From the NCBI RefSeq assembly GCF_000828085.3, contig NZ_JXCA02000001.1, positions 283,296-347,295 of the forward strand: a DNA stretch of 64,000 bases, in the 5' to 3' direction. The DNA comes from Scytonema tolypothrichoides VB-61278 (GTDB taxonomy: Bacteria > Cyanobacteriota > Cyanobacteriia > Cyanobacteriales > Nostocaceae). A program made the position numbers and the translations under genes. Positions 34,800 through 43,513 of this stretch are shown in pieces. The notes beneath the pieces are model-generated. The model was not told the origin of the DNA. It made no database searches and saw only the letters and a program-made list of their open reading frames with translations. Within the stretch, counting starts at the first letter, position 1, and every line of letters starts with the position of its first letter.

Positions 34800-35282
34800 A
34801 TGGATAACACAAACAAAGTTGATAACACCGCAAATAATTCTGCTGAGAATACAACAGATACTGAAGCGAACATTATTCCTCAACCATCATCTAACGAAGC
34901 GAAACAAATTCCTAAAACAATTAACGTAGATGGTCGCCGTCCAGTTGACCCAAGTAATATTGAAGTTCAGGAAACATTTGACATAGATGGCCAGCGTCCG
35001 ATTGTTAAGAGTCATTTTAGCTCTTTAGAAACATTTGACATAGATGGTCAGCGTCCGATCGCCAAGAGCGATTTTCAGGATCATGATATGCTAGCCGTGG
35101 ATGGCAAGCGTCCGATAGACCCAACTGATATAAAGGTTAGCTATACTCTCGATATAGACGGTCAACGTCCGATTGTTAAGAGTCATTTTCAGGTTTCTGA
35201 CACTTTTGAGGTAGATGGTAGCCGTCCAATCACTTCAAATGACACTCAAAAGCCAGAAATAACAAGTGATTATGTAGACTAA
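34800..35282 (+). CDS. (I/V)DGxRP repeat protein, unrecognised family
   Basis: A 160-residue acidic protein. The first 45 residues are Asn/Thr/Glu/Ser-rich and probably disordered. Six tandem repeats of about 19-24 residues follow, each centred on (I/V)DGxRP(I/V): NVDGRRPVDPSN, DIDGQRPIVKSHF, DIDGQRPIAKSDF, AVDGKRPIDPTD, DIDGQRPIVKSHF, EVDGSRPITSND. No signal peptide, Cys or transmembrane segment. DNA of the repeats is also similar, pointing to recent duplication. Function unknown. It lies at the edge of a two-component cluster and converges with a REC gene. Confidence 0.75.
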   Translation: MDNTNKVDNTANNSAENTTDTEANIIPQPSSNEAKQIPKTINVDGRRPVDPSNIEVQETFDIDGQRPIVKSHFSSLETFDIDGQRPIAKSDFQDHDMLAVDGKRPIDPTDIKVSYTLDIDGQRPIVKSHFQVSDTFEVDGSRPITSNDTQKPEITSDYVD

Positions 35283-35308
35283 TATTTTCTACATATTTTC
35301 ATTTAGAT

Positions 35309-35339
35309 GAAATCGAATCTTGCTTAAGATTTCGATTTC
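35309..35339. terminator. Bidirectional terminator candidate
   Basis: Near-perfect stem gaaatcgaatctt / aagatttcgatttc (one bulged base) with a short loop, followed by T/C-rich sequence, between the convergent repeat-protein and REC genes. Confidence 0.6.
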
Positions 35340-35400
35340 TCTCTAAAATTTGTACGTTTCCAGGGTTTTTTCTATATATTATAAAATAATATCCTGTACT

Positions 35401-35775
35401 TTAGCTCAAAAATTTCAAGATTTTTGCGAGTAATATATCTAAGTTGATGGGTTTACGGATAAAGTCATTTGCTCCTATTTTTAATCCTTCTGCTGCATCA
35501 GTTTCATCATAAGCTGTGAGCAGTAAAATCGGAATGAAAGGGAGTTTCTCATTTTGACGAATACATTCAGTCACTTCAAAGCCGTTCATTCCAGGCATCA
35601 TGACATCTAGCAGGACTAAATCAGGTGGTGATGCTTGAATCTTAGTTAAGGCTAAACGACCATTACAAGCAGTATCAATCTCAAATCCCTCTGCTTCTAA
35701 AACTGTTTGCAGCAAAAAGATATTGTCTGCTACATCATCGACAATTAAAATTCGTTGACACTGAGAAAACGGCAT
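35401..35775 (-). CDS. Single-domain response regulator
   Basis: A 124-residue CheY-like receiver: acidic pair VDD (13-14), phosphoacceptor D57 in LVLLDVMMPGMNGFE, Thr in LLLTAYD and Lys in FIRKPINL. No output domain, so it probably acts in a phosphorelay or by protein contact. It lies in the CheB/CheR/kinase cluster. Confidence 0.92.
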   Translation of the reverse strand: MPFSQCQRILIVDDVADNIFLLQTVLEAEGFEIDTACNGRLALTKIQASPPDLVLLDVMMPGMNGFEVTECIRQNEKLPFIPILLLTAYDETDAAEGLKIGANDFIRKPINLDILLAKILKFLS

Positions 35776-35854
35776 AAAAAAATAATGTTAAATGAATTTT
35801 ATTGGTGAAATGGTTTCTATTCGAAAACCATGTACTTGTTAAGGAATTCTTGAA

Positions 35855-36166
35855 TTACCAGACCAAAGCAGGTCGGATTCCAAATTTTACGGGACTGTCA
35901 TCCCATCCGCCCAAACTCTTTAAATCCACACGACTTATGCACGTTTTCGGGTCAGTGAATGGGTTGGTAAATATTTCAACCTCAGTCACTCCTGTGAGAT
36001 CGCGAAAAATGATCCATTGCTCATAATTCGCTTGGATCTCGTCTTTAAGTTGTTTTCCTAAGTGATTGTCTCCTACAATCACACTCACCCACCTCAAAGC
36101 AGTTTGTTCCATGACTTCCATCTGGGACTCAAGCAACATAGCCTGAAGTTCTGTATCACAAAACAA
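35855..36166 (-). CDS. Hypothetical protein
   Basis: A 103-residue frame with coding-like content: LRWVSVIVGDNHLGKQLKDE, EQWIIFRDLTGVTEVEIFTN, SRVDLKSLGGWDDSPVKFGI. Not recognised. A TTG start at 36166 has an aaggag Shine-Dalgarno sequence at 9-base spacing; an ATG lies ten codons in. An opposite-strand frame overlaps its 5' part, so only one of the two is coding there. Confidence 0.45.
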   Translation of the reverse strand: MFCDTELQAMLLESQMEVMEQTALRWVSVIVGDNHLGKQLKDEIQANYEQWIIFRDLTGVTEVEIFTNPFTDPKTCISRVDLKSLGGWDDSPVKFGIRPALVW

Positions 36167-36208
36167 GTTAACAAACTCCTTGGTGAAAAGCCTTTAATTA
36201 ATACCTTC

Positions 36209-36415
36209 GTGATAGAGTCAGATAAACAAGTTGCTGATGTTGTGAGTTCTCAAAGCGACGAGGAAGAAAAGGACTTTGATGAAGAACAAGCAAAGAAAAA
36301 GCGTGCTTTAGCTATTATGCGTGCTGAGGCTGAGGCTAGATATGCTGAGGCTGAGGCTAATTTTGTCAAGGCTCAAACTCTCTTTTTGAAACGGAAAAAA
36401 TTACAATTAAGATAA
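36209..36415 (+). CDS. Small charged coiled-coil protein
   Basis: A 68-residue Glu/Lys/Ala-rich helical protein: SSQSDEEEKDFDEEQAKKKR, ALAIMRAEAEARYAEAEANF and a basic tail. The repeated EAEARYAEAEA suggests a coiled coil. GTG 36209 is assumed as start because the upstream part of the open frame (from 36062) lies antisense to another candidate gene. Unrecognised; it precedes cheB by 100 bases on the same strand. Confidence 0.4.
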   Translation: MIESDKQVADVVSSQSDEEEKDFDEEQAKKKRALAIMRAEAEARYAEAEANFVKAQTLFLKRKKLQLR

Positions 36416-36515
36416 ATCCGCTCAAAGTTAGGTCAATGTGTTACTTGATTCTGCTAGCGTGATCTAAGCAGTGCGATATGCGTAGCTCCGCTGCAATTAC
36501 GAGGAAGAAGAAAAA

Positions 36516-37565
36516 ATGCCCGGACACGATATCATCGTTGTTGGAGCATCAGCAGGCGGAGTTGAAGCACTTTCTTATTTAGTCAAGAATTTACCGCCAG
36601 ACCTGAATGCTGCTGTCTTTGTAGTCCTTCATGTACCTAGCCACGGCACAAGTGTTCTGCCACACATTCTTACGCGTGCTGGAAAATTGCCAGCATCTCA
36701 TGCAAAAGATGGCGAAGTCATTCAATTAAGAAGGATTTATGTTGCCCCACCAAACTATCACCTGCTGGTGAAACCAGGACATATACACCTGACACGGGGA
36801 CCGAGAGAAAATGGTCATCGTCCAGCTATTGACCCACTGTTTCGCACGGCAGCGCGAACCTATGGGCGACGAGTGGTTGCTGTGGTGTTAACGGGTGTTC
36901 TTGACGACGGTACGGCAGGACTAAGGGCAGTGAAAATGCTGAATGGTGTTGCGGTTGTTCAAAATCCCGAAGATGCAATGTATTCTGGGATGCCGCGCAG
37001 CGCAATCGAGAACGTAGATGATATTGACCATATCCTGCCTCTGTCGGGTATTCCAGATATGTTGGTAAATCTAGCTAACACGCCGGTGGAAGGCGAAGAA
37101 GATGCTGTACCTGAGGTGATTGAATTTGAATCTGACTTGGTGGAGTTGGATATGAATGTGCTTAGCAACGAAGCAAGACCAGGCAAACCCTCTACTTTCG
37201 GGTGTCCTGACTGCGGTGGTACTCTGTGGGAACTTTCAGAGGGAGGTTTATTGCGGTTTAGATGCCGTACGGGTCATGCTTATTCAGCAGAAACTTTGCT
37301 GGCAAAGCAATCTGATGCTTTGGAAGATGCGCTGTGGGTTGCTTTGAGGGCGTTGGAGGAGAAAGCATCTTTATCAAGTCGGATGGCGAAACGGATGCGC
37401 GATCGCAACCAACTCTTATCCGCACAACGACTGGAAGAAGAAGTGGAGGATTCTCAAAAACGTGCTGAGGTTATTCGGGATGTCCTGCTTAAGGGTAACG
37501 CTACAGCAGCAGAGGCAAACAACAGCAAAGCGCTAGAAGACGAAGAACCAACTAATATCTCGTAA
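36516..37565 (+). CDS. CheB-type protein-glutamate methylesterase
   Basis: A 349-residue CheB catalytic domain without a receiver. Catalytic triad: Ser in GASAGGVE (about residue 12), His in LHVPSHGTS (about 39-43) and Asp in LTGVLDDGTAGL (about 132). Residues 215-260 contain a Cys-rich segment (FGCPDCGGTLWEL, FRCRTGHAYS) resembling a zinc ribbon, followed by a helical tail with the Glu-rich LEEEVEDSQKRAEVIRD. This domain set is typical of non-motility CheB proteins paired with CheR-PAS. The target is probably not a classical MCP, since none is encoded nearby. Confidence 0.9.
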   Translation: MPGHDIIVVGASAGGVEALSYLVKNLPPDLNAAVFVVLHVPSHGTSVLPHILTRAGKLPASHAKDGEVIQLRRIYVAPPNYHLLVKPGHIHLTRGPRENGHRPAIDPLFRTAARTYGRRVVAVVLTGVLDDGTAGLRAVKMLNGVAVVQNPEDAMYSGMPRSAIENVDDIDHILPLSGIPDMLVNLANTPVEGEEDAVPEVIEFESDLVELDMNVLSNEARPGKPSTFGCPDCGGTLWELSEGGLLRFRCRTGHAYSAETLLAKQSDALEDALWVALRALEEKASLSSRMAKRMRDRNQLLSAQRLEEEVEDSQKRAEVIRDVLLKGNATAAEANNSKALEDEEPTNIS

Positions 37566-37721
37566 ATATTTAGGAATATAGCTCTTGTGACTTCGTTGTC
37601 ATACAGTCGAAACCTCACCCTCGCTTGAATCGGCGCTAAAATCTTTCCCTCTCCGTGGGTTCGGAGAGGGATGCCCGACAGGGCAGGGTGAGGTTCCGAT
37701 CATGCATAGCAAAGCCCAACG

Positions 37722-38132
37722 CTACGATACGAATTTTGCCGCTATGTCTACCAAATCATCAAAAGATGATGTTTGAATGAAGTACGAGTAAGCGCCTAAG
37801 CTGGCAGCTTGAATCAAATGCTTTGGATCGTCATAGGTACTCATCAATACAACAGGTAAATTCTTCAGTTGAGGATGCTGCTTGACCCATGCAAGTAACT
37901 CAAAACCTGACATACCGGGCATATTTATATTTGTCAATATGATGACTGGTAGTGGATAGTTCTCTCTGTTAGCATAAGGTTCTTTGCCCGACAAGTAATC
38001 CACAGCTTCTTGTCCATTTTTGAGAACTTGAAAAGAAACTGGCGCTTTAGCAGCATGAAATAAAGATTGAATAATAAACCCGACATCACGGTTATCTTCA
38101 ACTAACAAAATGGTTTTGGTTTTCTCCCCCAT
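37722..38132 (-). CDS. Rcp1-like receiver lacking the phosphoacceptor Asp
   Basis: A 136-residue receiver of the type found with phytochrome-like kinases (LVEDNRDVGFIIQSLF, GQEAVDYLSGKEPYANRENY). The acidic pair E12-D13 is kept, but the site normally LLD reads LTN (N68 in PVIILTNINMPGMSGFE), and the conserved switch Lys is Gln (YFIQTSSF, Q120). It should not accept phosphate and may be an atypical receiver. Start ATG at 38132 was chosen; the longer frame to 38153 overlaps the upstream REC gene by 10 bases. Probably co-transcribed with it. Confidence 0.88.
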   Translation of the reverse strand: MGEKTKTILLVEDNRDVGFIIQSLFHAAKAPVSFQVLKNGQEAVDYLSGKEPYANRENYPLPVIILTNINMPGMSGFELLAWVKQHPQLKNLPVVLMSTYDDPKHLIQAASLGAYSYFIQTSSFDDLVDIAAKFVS

Positions 38133-38143
38133 TAGTATTATAT

Positions 38144-38629
38144 TTAATTGCAATTGACTAAAATTCTTGCTATTTCTTTGACTAACTCTGTATTATCAAA
38201 AGGCTTAGTCAGATAATTTTGAAACCCAGACCTGAAAGCAAGTTGGCGTGCTTCATCTGTATCTATAGCTGTTAAGGCTATTGCAGGTCTTGCTTTTTTT
38301 TGTGTATTTTCCAGCGTTCTGATTTTACCAATTAATGAATAACCATCCTCTTGCGGCATAACAATATCGATAATTAAAAAGTCTAGTTCAAAATTTTTGA
38401 TGACCTCAAAAGCTTCGCTTGCTGATGTAGCTGTGATGACTTTAGCGCCGTAATCTTCAAGAATAACAGTCATTAAAATAAGGGTATCAATATTATCATC
38501 GACGACAAGAACTCGCAAATTATTGAGAGTCTTAACGTTTGTACTATCATCAGGATGTTGATTATCAAAACTTTTTGACACGATAATACTTACCCCCACC
38601 AAACCCCCCTGACTGTCATCGCTTTTCAT
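38144..38629 (-). CDS. Single-domain response regulator with N-terminal extension
   Basis: A 161-residue protein whose receiver starts near residue 38: LRVLVVDDNIDTL, phosphoacceptor D88 in DFLIIDIVMPQEDGYSLIG, Thr in ALTAIDTDE, Lys in YLTKPFDNTEL. The first 35 residues are polar and variable. It is directly upstream of the pseudo-receiver and directly downstream (2 bases) of a heptad-repeat ORF, making a three-gene minus-strand unit. Confidence 0.9.
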   Translation of the reverse strand: MKSDDSQGGLVGVSIIVSKSFDNQHPDDSTNVKTLNNLRVLVVDDNIDTLILMTVILEDYGAKVITATSASEAFEVIKNFELDFLIIDIVMPQEDGYSLIGKIRTLENTQKKARPAIALTAIDTDEARQLAFRSGFQNYLTKPFDNTELVKEIARILVNCN

Positions 38630-38631
38630 AG

Positions 38632-38871
38632 CTATGTTAAAAAGGTTGCAAGTTCAGCGATCAGTTCAGCACTCTTTGCCCTTGCGGCTATGCTGTTAGC
38701 TGCAAACAAAATGCTTTTGGCTCTAACTTCCCTTGCTGTGCTTCTGATAGCAGCACTCTTTGTTTTGATGACAGCGTTTTGAGTCATTATCACTAGGATT
38801 TTTGGGATAGTGTTACTATGGCTGGCAGGTTTTGAGGTGACCTCGGCAATCAAAACACTACTTTGGGTCAT
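38632..38871 (-). CDS. Small heptad-repeat protein
   Basis: A 79-residue basic protein, unrecognised. The C-terminal half shows a seven-residue periodicity with Ser or Ala at position four: KTKSAAI, RSTAREV, RAKSILF, AANSIAA, RAKSAEL, IAELATF, consistent with an amphipathic helix. Stops two bases before the REC gene, suggesting coupling. The opposite strand also reads hydrophobically, so a chance frame cannot be excluded. An upstream start at 38949 is possible. Confidence 0.45.
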   Translation of the reverse strand: MTQSSVLIAEVTSKPASHSNTIPKILVIMTQNAVIKTKSAAIRSTAREVRAKSILFAANSIAARAKSAELIAELATFLT

Positions 38872-39123
38872 GTTTAAGTCACTTCTGAGGATATATGCAT
38901 TTACTTTCGCTTTGCTTGTCGTGTTTCTAGCTACACGCATTTCAAACAATTAGCTATATGGTACAAACTCAGAATCTACCTATTTACTAGTTATTTGTCT
39001 ATCCGCTACCGTACATAAGTAATATCAATATGGCGTAATAATCGATTCATAGCGATAATTTTTTGTCAAGCTAAAAATCATTGACAATGCAGCTAACTGT
39101 ATAGTTAATTTACGACTAGTTTA

Positions 39124-39855
39124 ATGAAACTAGTGATATCTGTGTCACCAACCTTTTGTAATCGAAATGAAAATCGGCTTCTGGCTATCTTGCCAGCAGA
39201 GGAATACGAACGTCTCCTTCCCCACATGGAGAACATCTTTTTGCCTTTGAAGCAAATTCTCTACGAGATGAATGAACCGATTGAGTACGTCTATTTCCCC
39301 AAGAATGGCGTTGTCTCTCTAGTCACTATCATGGAAGACGGCGCGACAGCTGAAATCGCTACAGTCGGAAACGAAGGAATGATCGGTGTGCCTGTATTTT
39401 TGGGAGCAGATCAAATTCCTGGGCAAGCTTTTTCACAAATTCCTGGTGAGTCGATGCGAATGAAGGCAGAGGAGTTTAAAACTTTTGTCACTCCAGGCAG
39501 TTCGCTTTACAAGATATTACAGCGTTACACACATACACTCTTCAACCAAATTGCCCAATCAGCTGCTTGCAACTGCTTGCACTCTATCGAAAAACGATTC
39601 TGTCGTTGGCTTTTAATGACTCATGACCGAGTAGAATCTGACGAGTTCTTACTCACTCAGGAGTTTCTTGCTCAAATGCTGGGGGTTCGTCGTGCTAGTG
39701 TAAGTGAGGTGGCAAGCATTTTTCAGAAGGCTGGGATAATTAGCTACAGCCGTGGGCAAATGAGAATTCTTGACCGAACTGGCTTAGAAGCGGCTTCGTG
39801 TGAATGTTATGCAAAAGTTAAACAGGAGTTTGAGCGCTTGCTTGGTGGTAATTGA
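39124..39855 (+). CDS. Crp/Fnr-family regulator
   Basis: A 243-residue protein with a cNMP-type beta-barrel (about 20-140: LPLKQILYEMNEPIEYVYFP, EIATVGNEGMIGVPVFLG) and a C-terminal winged helix (LTQEFLAQMLGVRRASVSEV, ASIFQKAGIISYSRGQM, ILDRTGLEAASCECY). The phosphate-binding cassette Arg/Ser pattern of cAMP-binding CRP is not evident (GNEGMIGVPV), so the ligand is uncertain. This subtype is frequent in cyanobacteria and proteobacteria near two-component genes. Confidence 0.88.
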   Translation: MKLVISVSPTFCNRNENRLLAILPAEEYERLLPHMENIFLPLKQILYEMNEPIEYVYFPKNGVVSLVTIMEDGATAEIATVGNEGMIGVPVFLGADQIPGQAFSQIPGESMRMKAEEFKTFVTPGSSLYKILQRYTHTLFNQIAQSAACNCLHSIEKRFCRWLLMTHDRVESDEFLLTQEFLAQMLGVRRASVSEVASIFQKAGIISYSRGQMRILDRTGLEAASCECYAKVKQEFERLLGGN

Positions 39856-40224
39856 CGGGTGTAATTTATGATGCTGTTAGTCTCACGAGGAATGTTACCC
39901 GCACTCACTCTCGTTCTTAGGCTCCGGTCTGGGAATGCTATTCTGTGGGCTGCTGCCTCTAGTAGTAGGTCAGGAGGCAGAGAGCCTACTACCGCTGCAT
40001 TCCTTGCAACAGACAAGGAACGAGACAATAAGAGATTTATTATTTTTCGTTTGTAATAAGCACAAGATATTAAAATACCAATCTGTTTTGAGATTTTTTT
40101 CACCTACTGGTTAAGAATAACTGCTTAGGAGCAATACCTCTTGTTGAACCACTAATTATGCCTGTTTTGGCTATAGTTTGACAACAAGCACAAACGCAAC
40201 TGCATTTATAAAGTATAAACTTAT
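39856..40224. other. Intergenic region with dispersed repeat
   Basis: 39885-40025 contains the repeat type also seen at 34470-34610 (ctcgttcttaggctccggtc, tctgggaatgc, ccttgcaacagacaaggaac). No gene recognised. Confidence 0.55.
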
Positions 40225-42084
40225 ATGAGTAACCAAGAAACCAATCCAGAACTAGAAAATTTATTAGCATACATTAAACGCAACCGAGGCTTTGATTTTA
40301 GCGGTTATAAGCGCACAAGCTTAAGCCGTCGGATTCAAAGACGTATGCAAGTTATTGGAATTGAAAATTATACTGATTACTTAGACTACTTAGAGGTACA
40401 TCCCGACGAGTTTGTTGAGTTATTCAACACAATATTAATCAACGTCACCGCTTTCTTCCGTGAAGGACAAGCTTGGGAGTACATAGCAAGTGACATTATT
40501 CCTGGAATACTTGCTAGCAAACATTTGAGCAAACCAATCCGAGTATGGAGTGCGGGATGCGCTTCTGGGGAAGAAACCTATACCATAGCTATTTTGCTTG
40601 CGGAAGCATTGGGTATGGAAGAGTACACAGCACGAGTGAAAGTGTTTGCCACAGATGTAGATGTGGAAGCTCTCAATACCGCTCGCCAAGCAAGTTATAA
40701 TCCCAAAGATATTCAAAGCGTTCCCGCAAATCTACAGGAAAAATACTTTGACCGAGTGAACGGTCGCTACATAGTTCAAAAAGAATTGCGTCGCGGTGTT
40801 ATCTTTGGTCGCCATGACTTGGTGCAGGATGCACCAATCTCTAGGATTGACCTACTGGTGTGTCGTAACACTTTGATGTATTTTAATACCGAAACTCAAG
40901 CAAAAATTCTTGATCGTTTTCACTTTGCTCTCAATGAGAGTGGTTTTCTGTTTTTGGGAAAAGCAGAAATGTTGTTTACCCGCAACCACTCGTTCACCCC
41001 AGTGGATTTGCGGCGACGGGTATTTACCAAAGTTCCTAACGGCAATCTGCGAGATATGCTATTGAACATGGGTCACTCTTCAGGACACCAACCCGTCTCA
41101 GAGATGGTTGATCAAATCCGCATTCATGAAGCAGCCTTTGAGATTGACCCCGTTGCTCAATTAGTTGTAGATCTCAACAGTATTGTTCTATTAGCTAATG
41201 CTGAAGCTCGTAATTTGTTTAATCTCCATCCTAGAGATTTGGGTCGTCCGTTGCAAGATTTAGAGCTTTCTTATCGACCGGTGGAGTTGCGATCGCGCAT
41301 TGACCACGTCCGCACCAATCGTCGCCCCATCATCTTAAAAGATATTGAGTGGCCCGGTACAGACCGTGACATGAAATATATAGATGTGCAGATAATGCCC
41401 TTGATGGACGACAATACTGATGAACTGTTGGGCGTAAAAATTATCTTCACCGACGTGACTCGCTTTAAAAATCTGCAACAGGAACTCGTCCACGCCAATC
41501 AAGAACTCGAAACGGCTTATGAAGAACTCCAGTCCACAAATGAAGAATTAGAAACGACAAACGAAGAACTGCAATCAACTGTAGAGGAACTAGAAACAAC
41601 TAACGAAGAACTGCAATCCACAAACGAAGAATTAGAGACTATGAACGAAGAACTGCAATCCACAAACGAGGAATTGCAGACTATAAATGAAGAACTACGC
41701 CAGCGCAGCGACGAACTCAACAGAGTCAACGGTTTTTTAGAATCTATCCTCACTAGTTTACGTGTTGGCGTGGTTGTTCTTAGCCCCGACTTGCACATTC
41801 TAATTTGGAACCGCAAAGCAGAAGATTTGTGGGGTTTGCGATTTGATGAAGTTTTTTCTAAGCATTTTATGACTTTGGACATTGGTTTGCCTTTGGAACC
41901 ACTTAGACAACCAATGCGAACAATTCTAATTGGAGACTCAGAACACTATGAAGTGTTACTAGATGCTAGAAATCGCCGGGGTAAAGCAATTCAGTGTCAG
42001 GTTATTTGCAATCCGCTGTTAGGTAGCGGATCTGATATCCAAGGTGTTATTGTCCTAATGGAAGAGCGCGAGCAAGTGGAATAA
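40225..42084 (+). CDS. CheR methyltransferase-coiled coil-PAS protein
   Basis: A 619-residue protein. Residues 1-275: CheR N- and C-terminal domains (FDFSGYKRTSLSRRIQRRM, NVTAFFRE, the SAM motif VWSAGCASGEETYTIA, VFATDVDVEALNTAR, DLLVCRNTLMYF). Then a PAS-like region (300-410), a coiled coil at about 414-505 built from a 14-residue unit related to NEELQSTNEELETT, and a C-terminal PAS domain (VGVVVLSPDLHILIWNRKAE). CheR adds methyl groups to glutamates; with the cluster's CheB it may set reversible methylation of an unidentified signalling protein. No CheB domain is fused here, unlike many homologues. Confidence 0.92.
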   Translation: MSNQETNPELENLLAYIKRNRGFDFSGYKRTSLSRRIQRRMQVIGIENYTDYLDYLEVHPDEFVELFNTILINVTAFFREGQAWEYIASDIIPGILASKHLSKPIRVWSAGCASGEETYTIAILLAEALGMEEYTARVKVFATDVDVEALNTARQASYNPKDIQSVPANLQEKYFDRVNGRYIVQKELRRGVIFGRHDLVQDAPISRIDLLVCRNTLMYFNTETQAKILDRFHFALNESGFLFLGKAEMLFTRNHSFTPVDLRRRVFTKVPNGNLRDMLLNMGHSSGHQPVSEMVDQIRIHEAAFEIDPVAQLVVDLNSIVLLANAEARNLFNLHPRDLGRPLQDLELSYRPVELRSRIDHVRTNRRPIILKDIEWPGTDRDMKYIDVQIMPLMDDNTDELLGVKIIFTDVTRFKNLQQELVHANQELETAYEELQSTNEELETTNEELQSTVEELETTNEELQSTNEELETMNEELQSTNEELQTINEELRQRSDELNRVNGFLESILTSLRVGVVVLSPDLHILIWNRKAEDLWGLRFDEVFSKHFMTLDIGLPLEPLRQPMRTILIGDSEHYEVLLDARNRRGKAIQCQVICNPLLGSGSDIQGVIVLMEEREQVE

Positions 42085-42190
42085 TGAAGTTTTATCCTAA
42101 TGAGCCTTTGAACAATAACCAGCTAGATAGATTTTACATATAAGCGGGATATGTATCTTAGTTGGTACAGGAGACTAAAAGAGGTGCGCC

Positions 42191-43513
42191 GTGAATCTGG
42201 ATAAGTTTCGTCAGCAAATAGAGGAAGTACGCCAGCGCGGTCAATTCTTACAAAATCGTGTTACCCAATCACCTACCTTCCAGGAAGATTTAGTGCTGCA
42301 AGCTATCGAGGAACTTAGCACTGCGTTGGAAGAATTGCGTGTGGCTGAGGAAGAATTGCATCAACAGAATGAGCAATTGCATATTGCTAACCAACAGGTC
42401 GCACTAGAACGTCAACGCTACCAGGAATTATTTGATTTCGCACCCGATGGTTACTTGGTAACAAATACCGAAGGGAAAATTTTGGAAGTCAACCAGGCGG
42501 CGGCTCAATTGTTGAACATCTCGAAAAGTTTTTTGGTAGGGAAAGCGCTGATTAACTTTATTCCTGAGGAAGAACGTCGCGCCTTTCGTAACCAACTCTT
42601 AGAGCTATCCCAGATGCAGCGAATCCAAGAGTGGGAAATCCGCTTGCAACCGAGAAATGGTAATATTTTTGATGCTAGCTTGAGTGTTACTAGTGTTTTG
42701 GCTTCCGAAGACAAACTCCTTGGCTTGCGTTGGCTTGTGCGGGATATCACCTCCCGCAAGCAAGCAGAGGAAAAACTTCGGTCGATTCAGCAAGAGAATT
42801 TAGAGTTACAAGAAACTGCACGCATCAAAACTCAAATGATGTCAGTTCTTTCCCACGAACTGCGTACACCTTTGAATTCAATTTTGGGGTTTTCCCAGCT
42901 GCTGTTGCACCGCTACTATAATCTGTTCCCCCCCGAATTAAGAGACATGATAGAACGGATTACTAGAAGTGGCAAACATTTATTAGGACTGATTGAGAAT
43001 ATGCTTGACTTCTCCAAATTGGAGAGAGATAGGCTACAACTAAATATACAAGAATTTAACTTAGTGGAGCTAGTCACAGCAACCACAGAGGAACTGCGTT
43101 GTCTTGCCGAACAGAAAAACCTAACCTTAGTTTTACACGCCAATATCGAAAATCCCATAGTTGTCAACGATAGTGTTCGTTTACGCCAAGTGTTGGTTAA
43201 CCTAGTTTCCAACGCCATTAAATTCACAGATACAGGCGGCGTGTTTGTAGAAGTAGACCAACACAATCAAGACCAAGTCATGTTGATGGTTAAGGATACA
43301 GGCATTGGCATTCCAGAATCGGAATTAACACACATTTTTCAAGAATTTTGGCAAGTCGATAAGTCAACGACACGCAAGTATGGAGGGATTGGTTTGGGAC
43401 TGGCGATCGCCGATAAATTGGTTCGCCTCATGAATGGTACCATCACAGTTGAAAGTAACCTAGGCGAAGGTTCCACCTTCCGTTTACTATTACCCCGGAA
43501 TGTAGAGACGTAG
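42191..43513 (+). CDS. PAS sensor histidine kinase
   Basis: A 440-residue soluble kinase: N-terminal coiled coil (LQAIEELSTALEELRVAEEE), PAS domain (about 78-190: LFDFAPDGYLVTNTEGKIL, LLGLRWLVRDITSRKQAEE), HisKA (MSVLSHELRTPLNSILGFSQ, His about 222) and HATPase_c (NLVSNAIKFTDTGG, VKDTGIGIPESELTHIFQEF, YGGIGLGLAIADKLVRLMNG). GTG start with aggtg upstream. Lies 106 bases after CheR-PAS, so a functional pair. Its last codons (VET and stop) lie inside the inverted-repeat end of a palindromic element. Confidence 0.92.
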   Translation: MNLDKFRQQIEEVRQRGQFLQNRVTQSPTFQEDLVLQAIEELSTALEELRVAEEELHQQNEQLHIANQQVALERQRYQELFDFAPDGYLVTNTEGKILEVNQAAAQLLNISKSFLVGKALINFIPEEERRAFRNQLLELSQMQRIQEWEIRLQPRNGNIFDASLSVTSVLASEDKLLGLRWLVRDITSRKQAEEKLRSIQQENLELQETARIKTQMMSVLSHELRTPLNSILGFSQLLLHRYYNLFPPELRDMIERITRSGKHLLGLIENMLDFSKLERDRLQLNIQEFNLVELVTATTEELRCLAEQKNLTLVLHANIENPIVVNDSVRLRQVLVNLVSNAIKFTDTGGVFVEVDQHNQDQVMLMVKDTGIGIPESELTHIFQEFWQVDKSTTRKYGGIGLGLAIADKLVRLMNGTITVESNLGEGSTFRLLLPRNVET

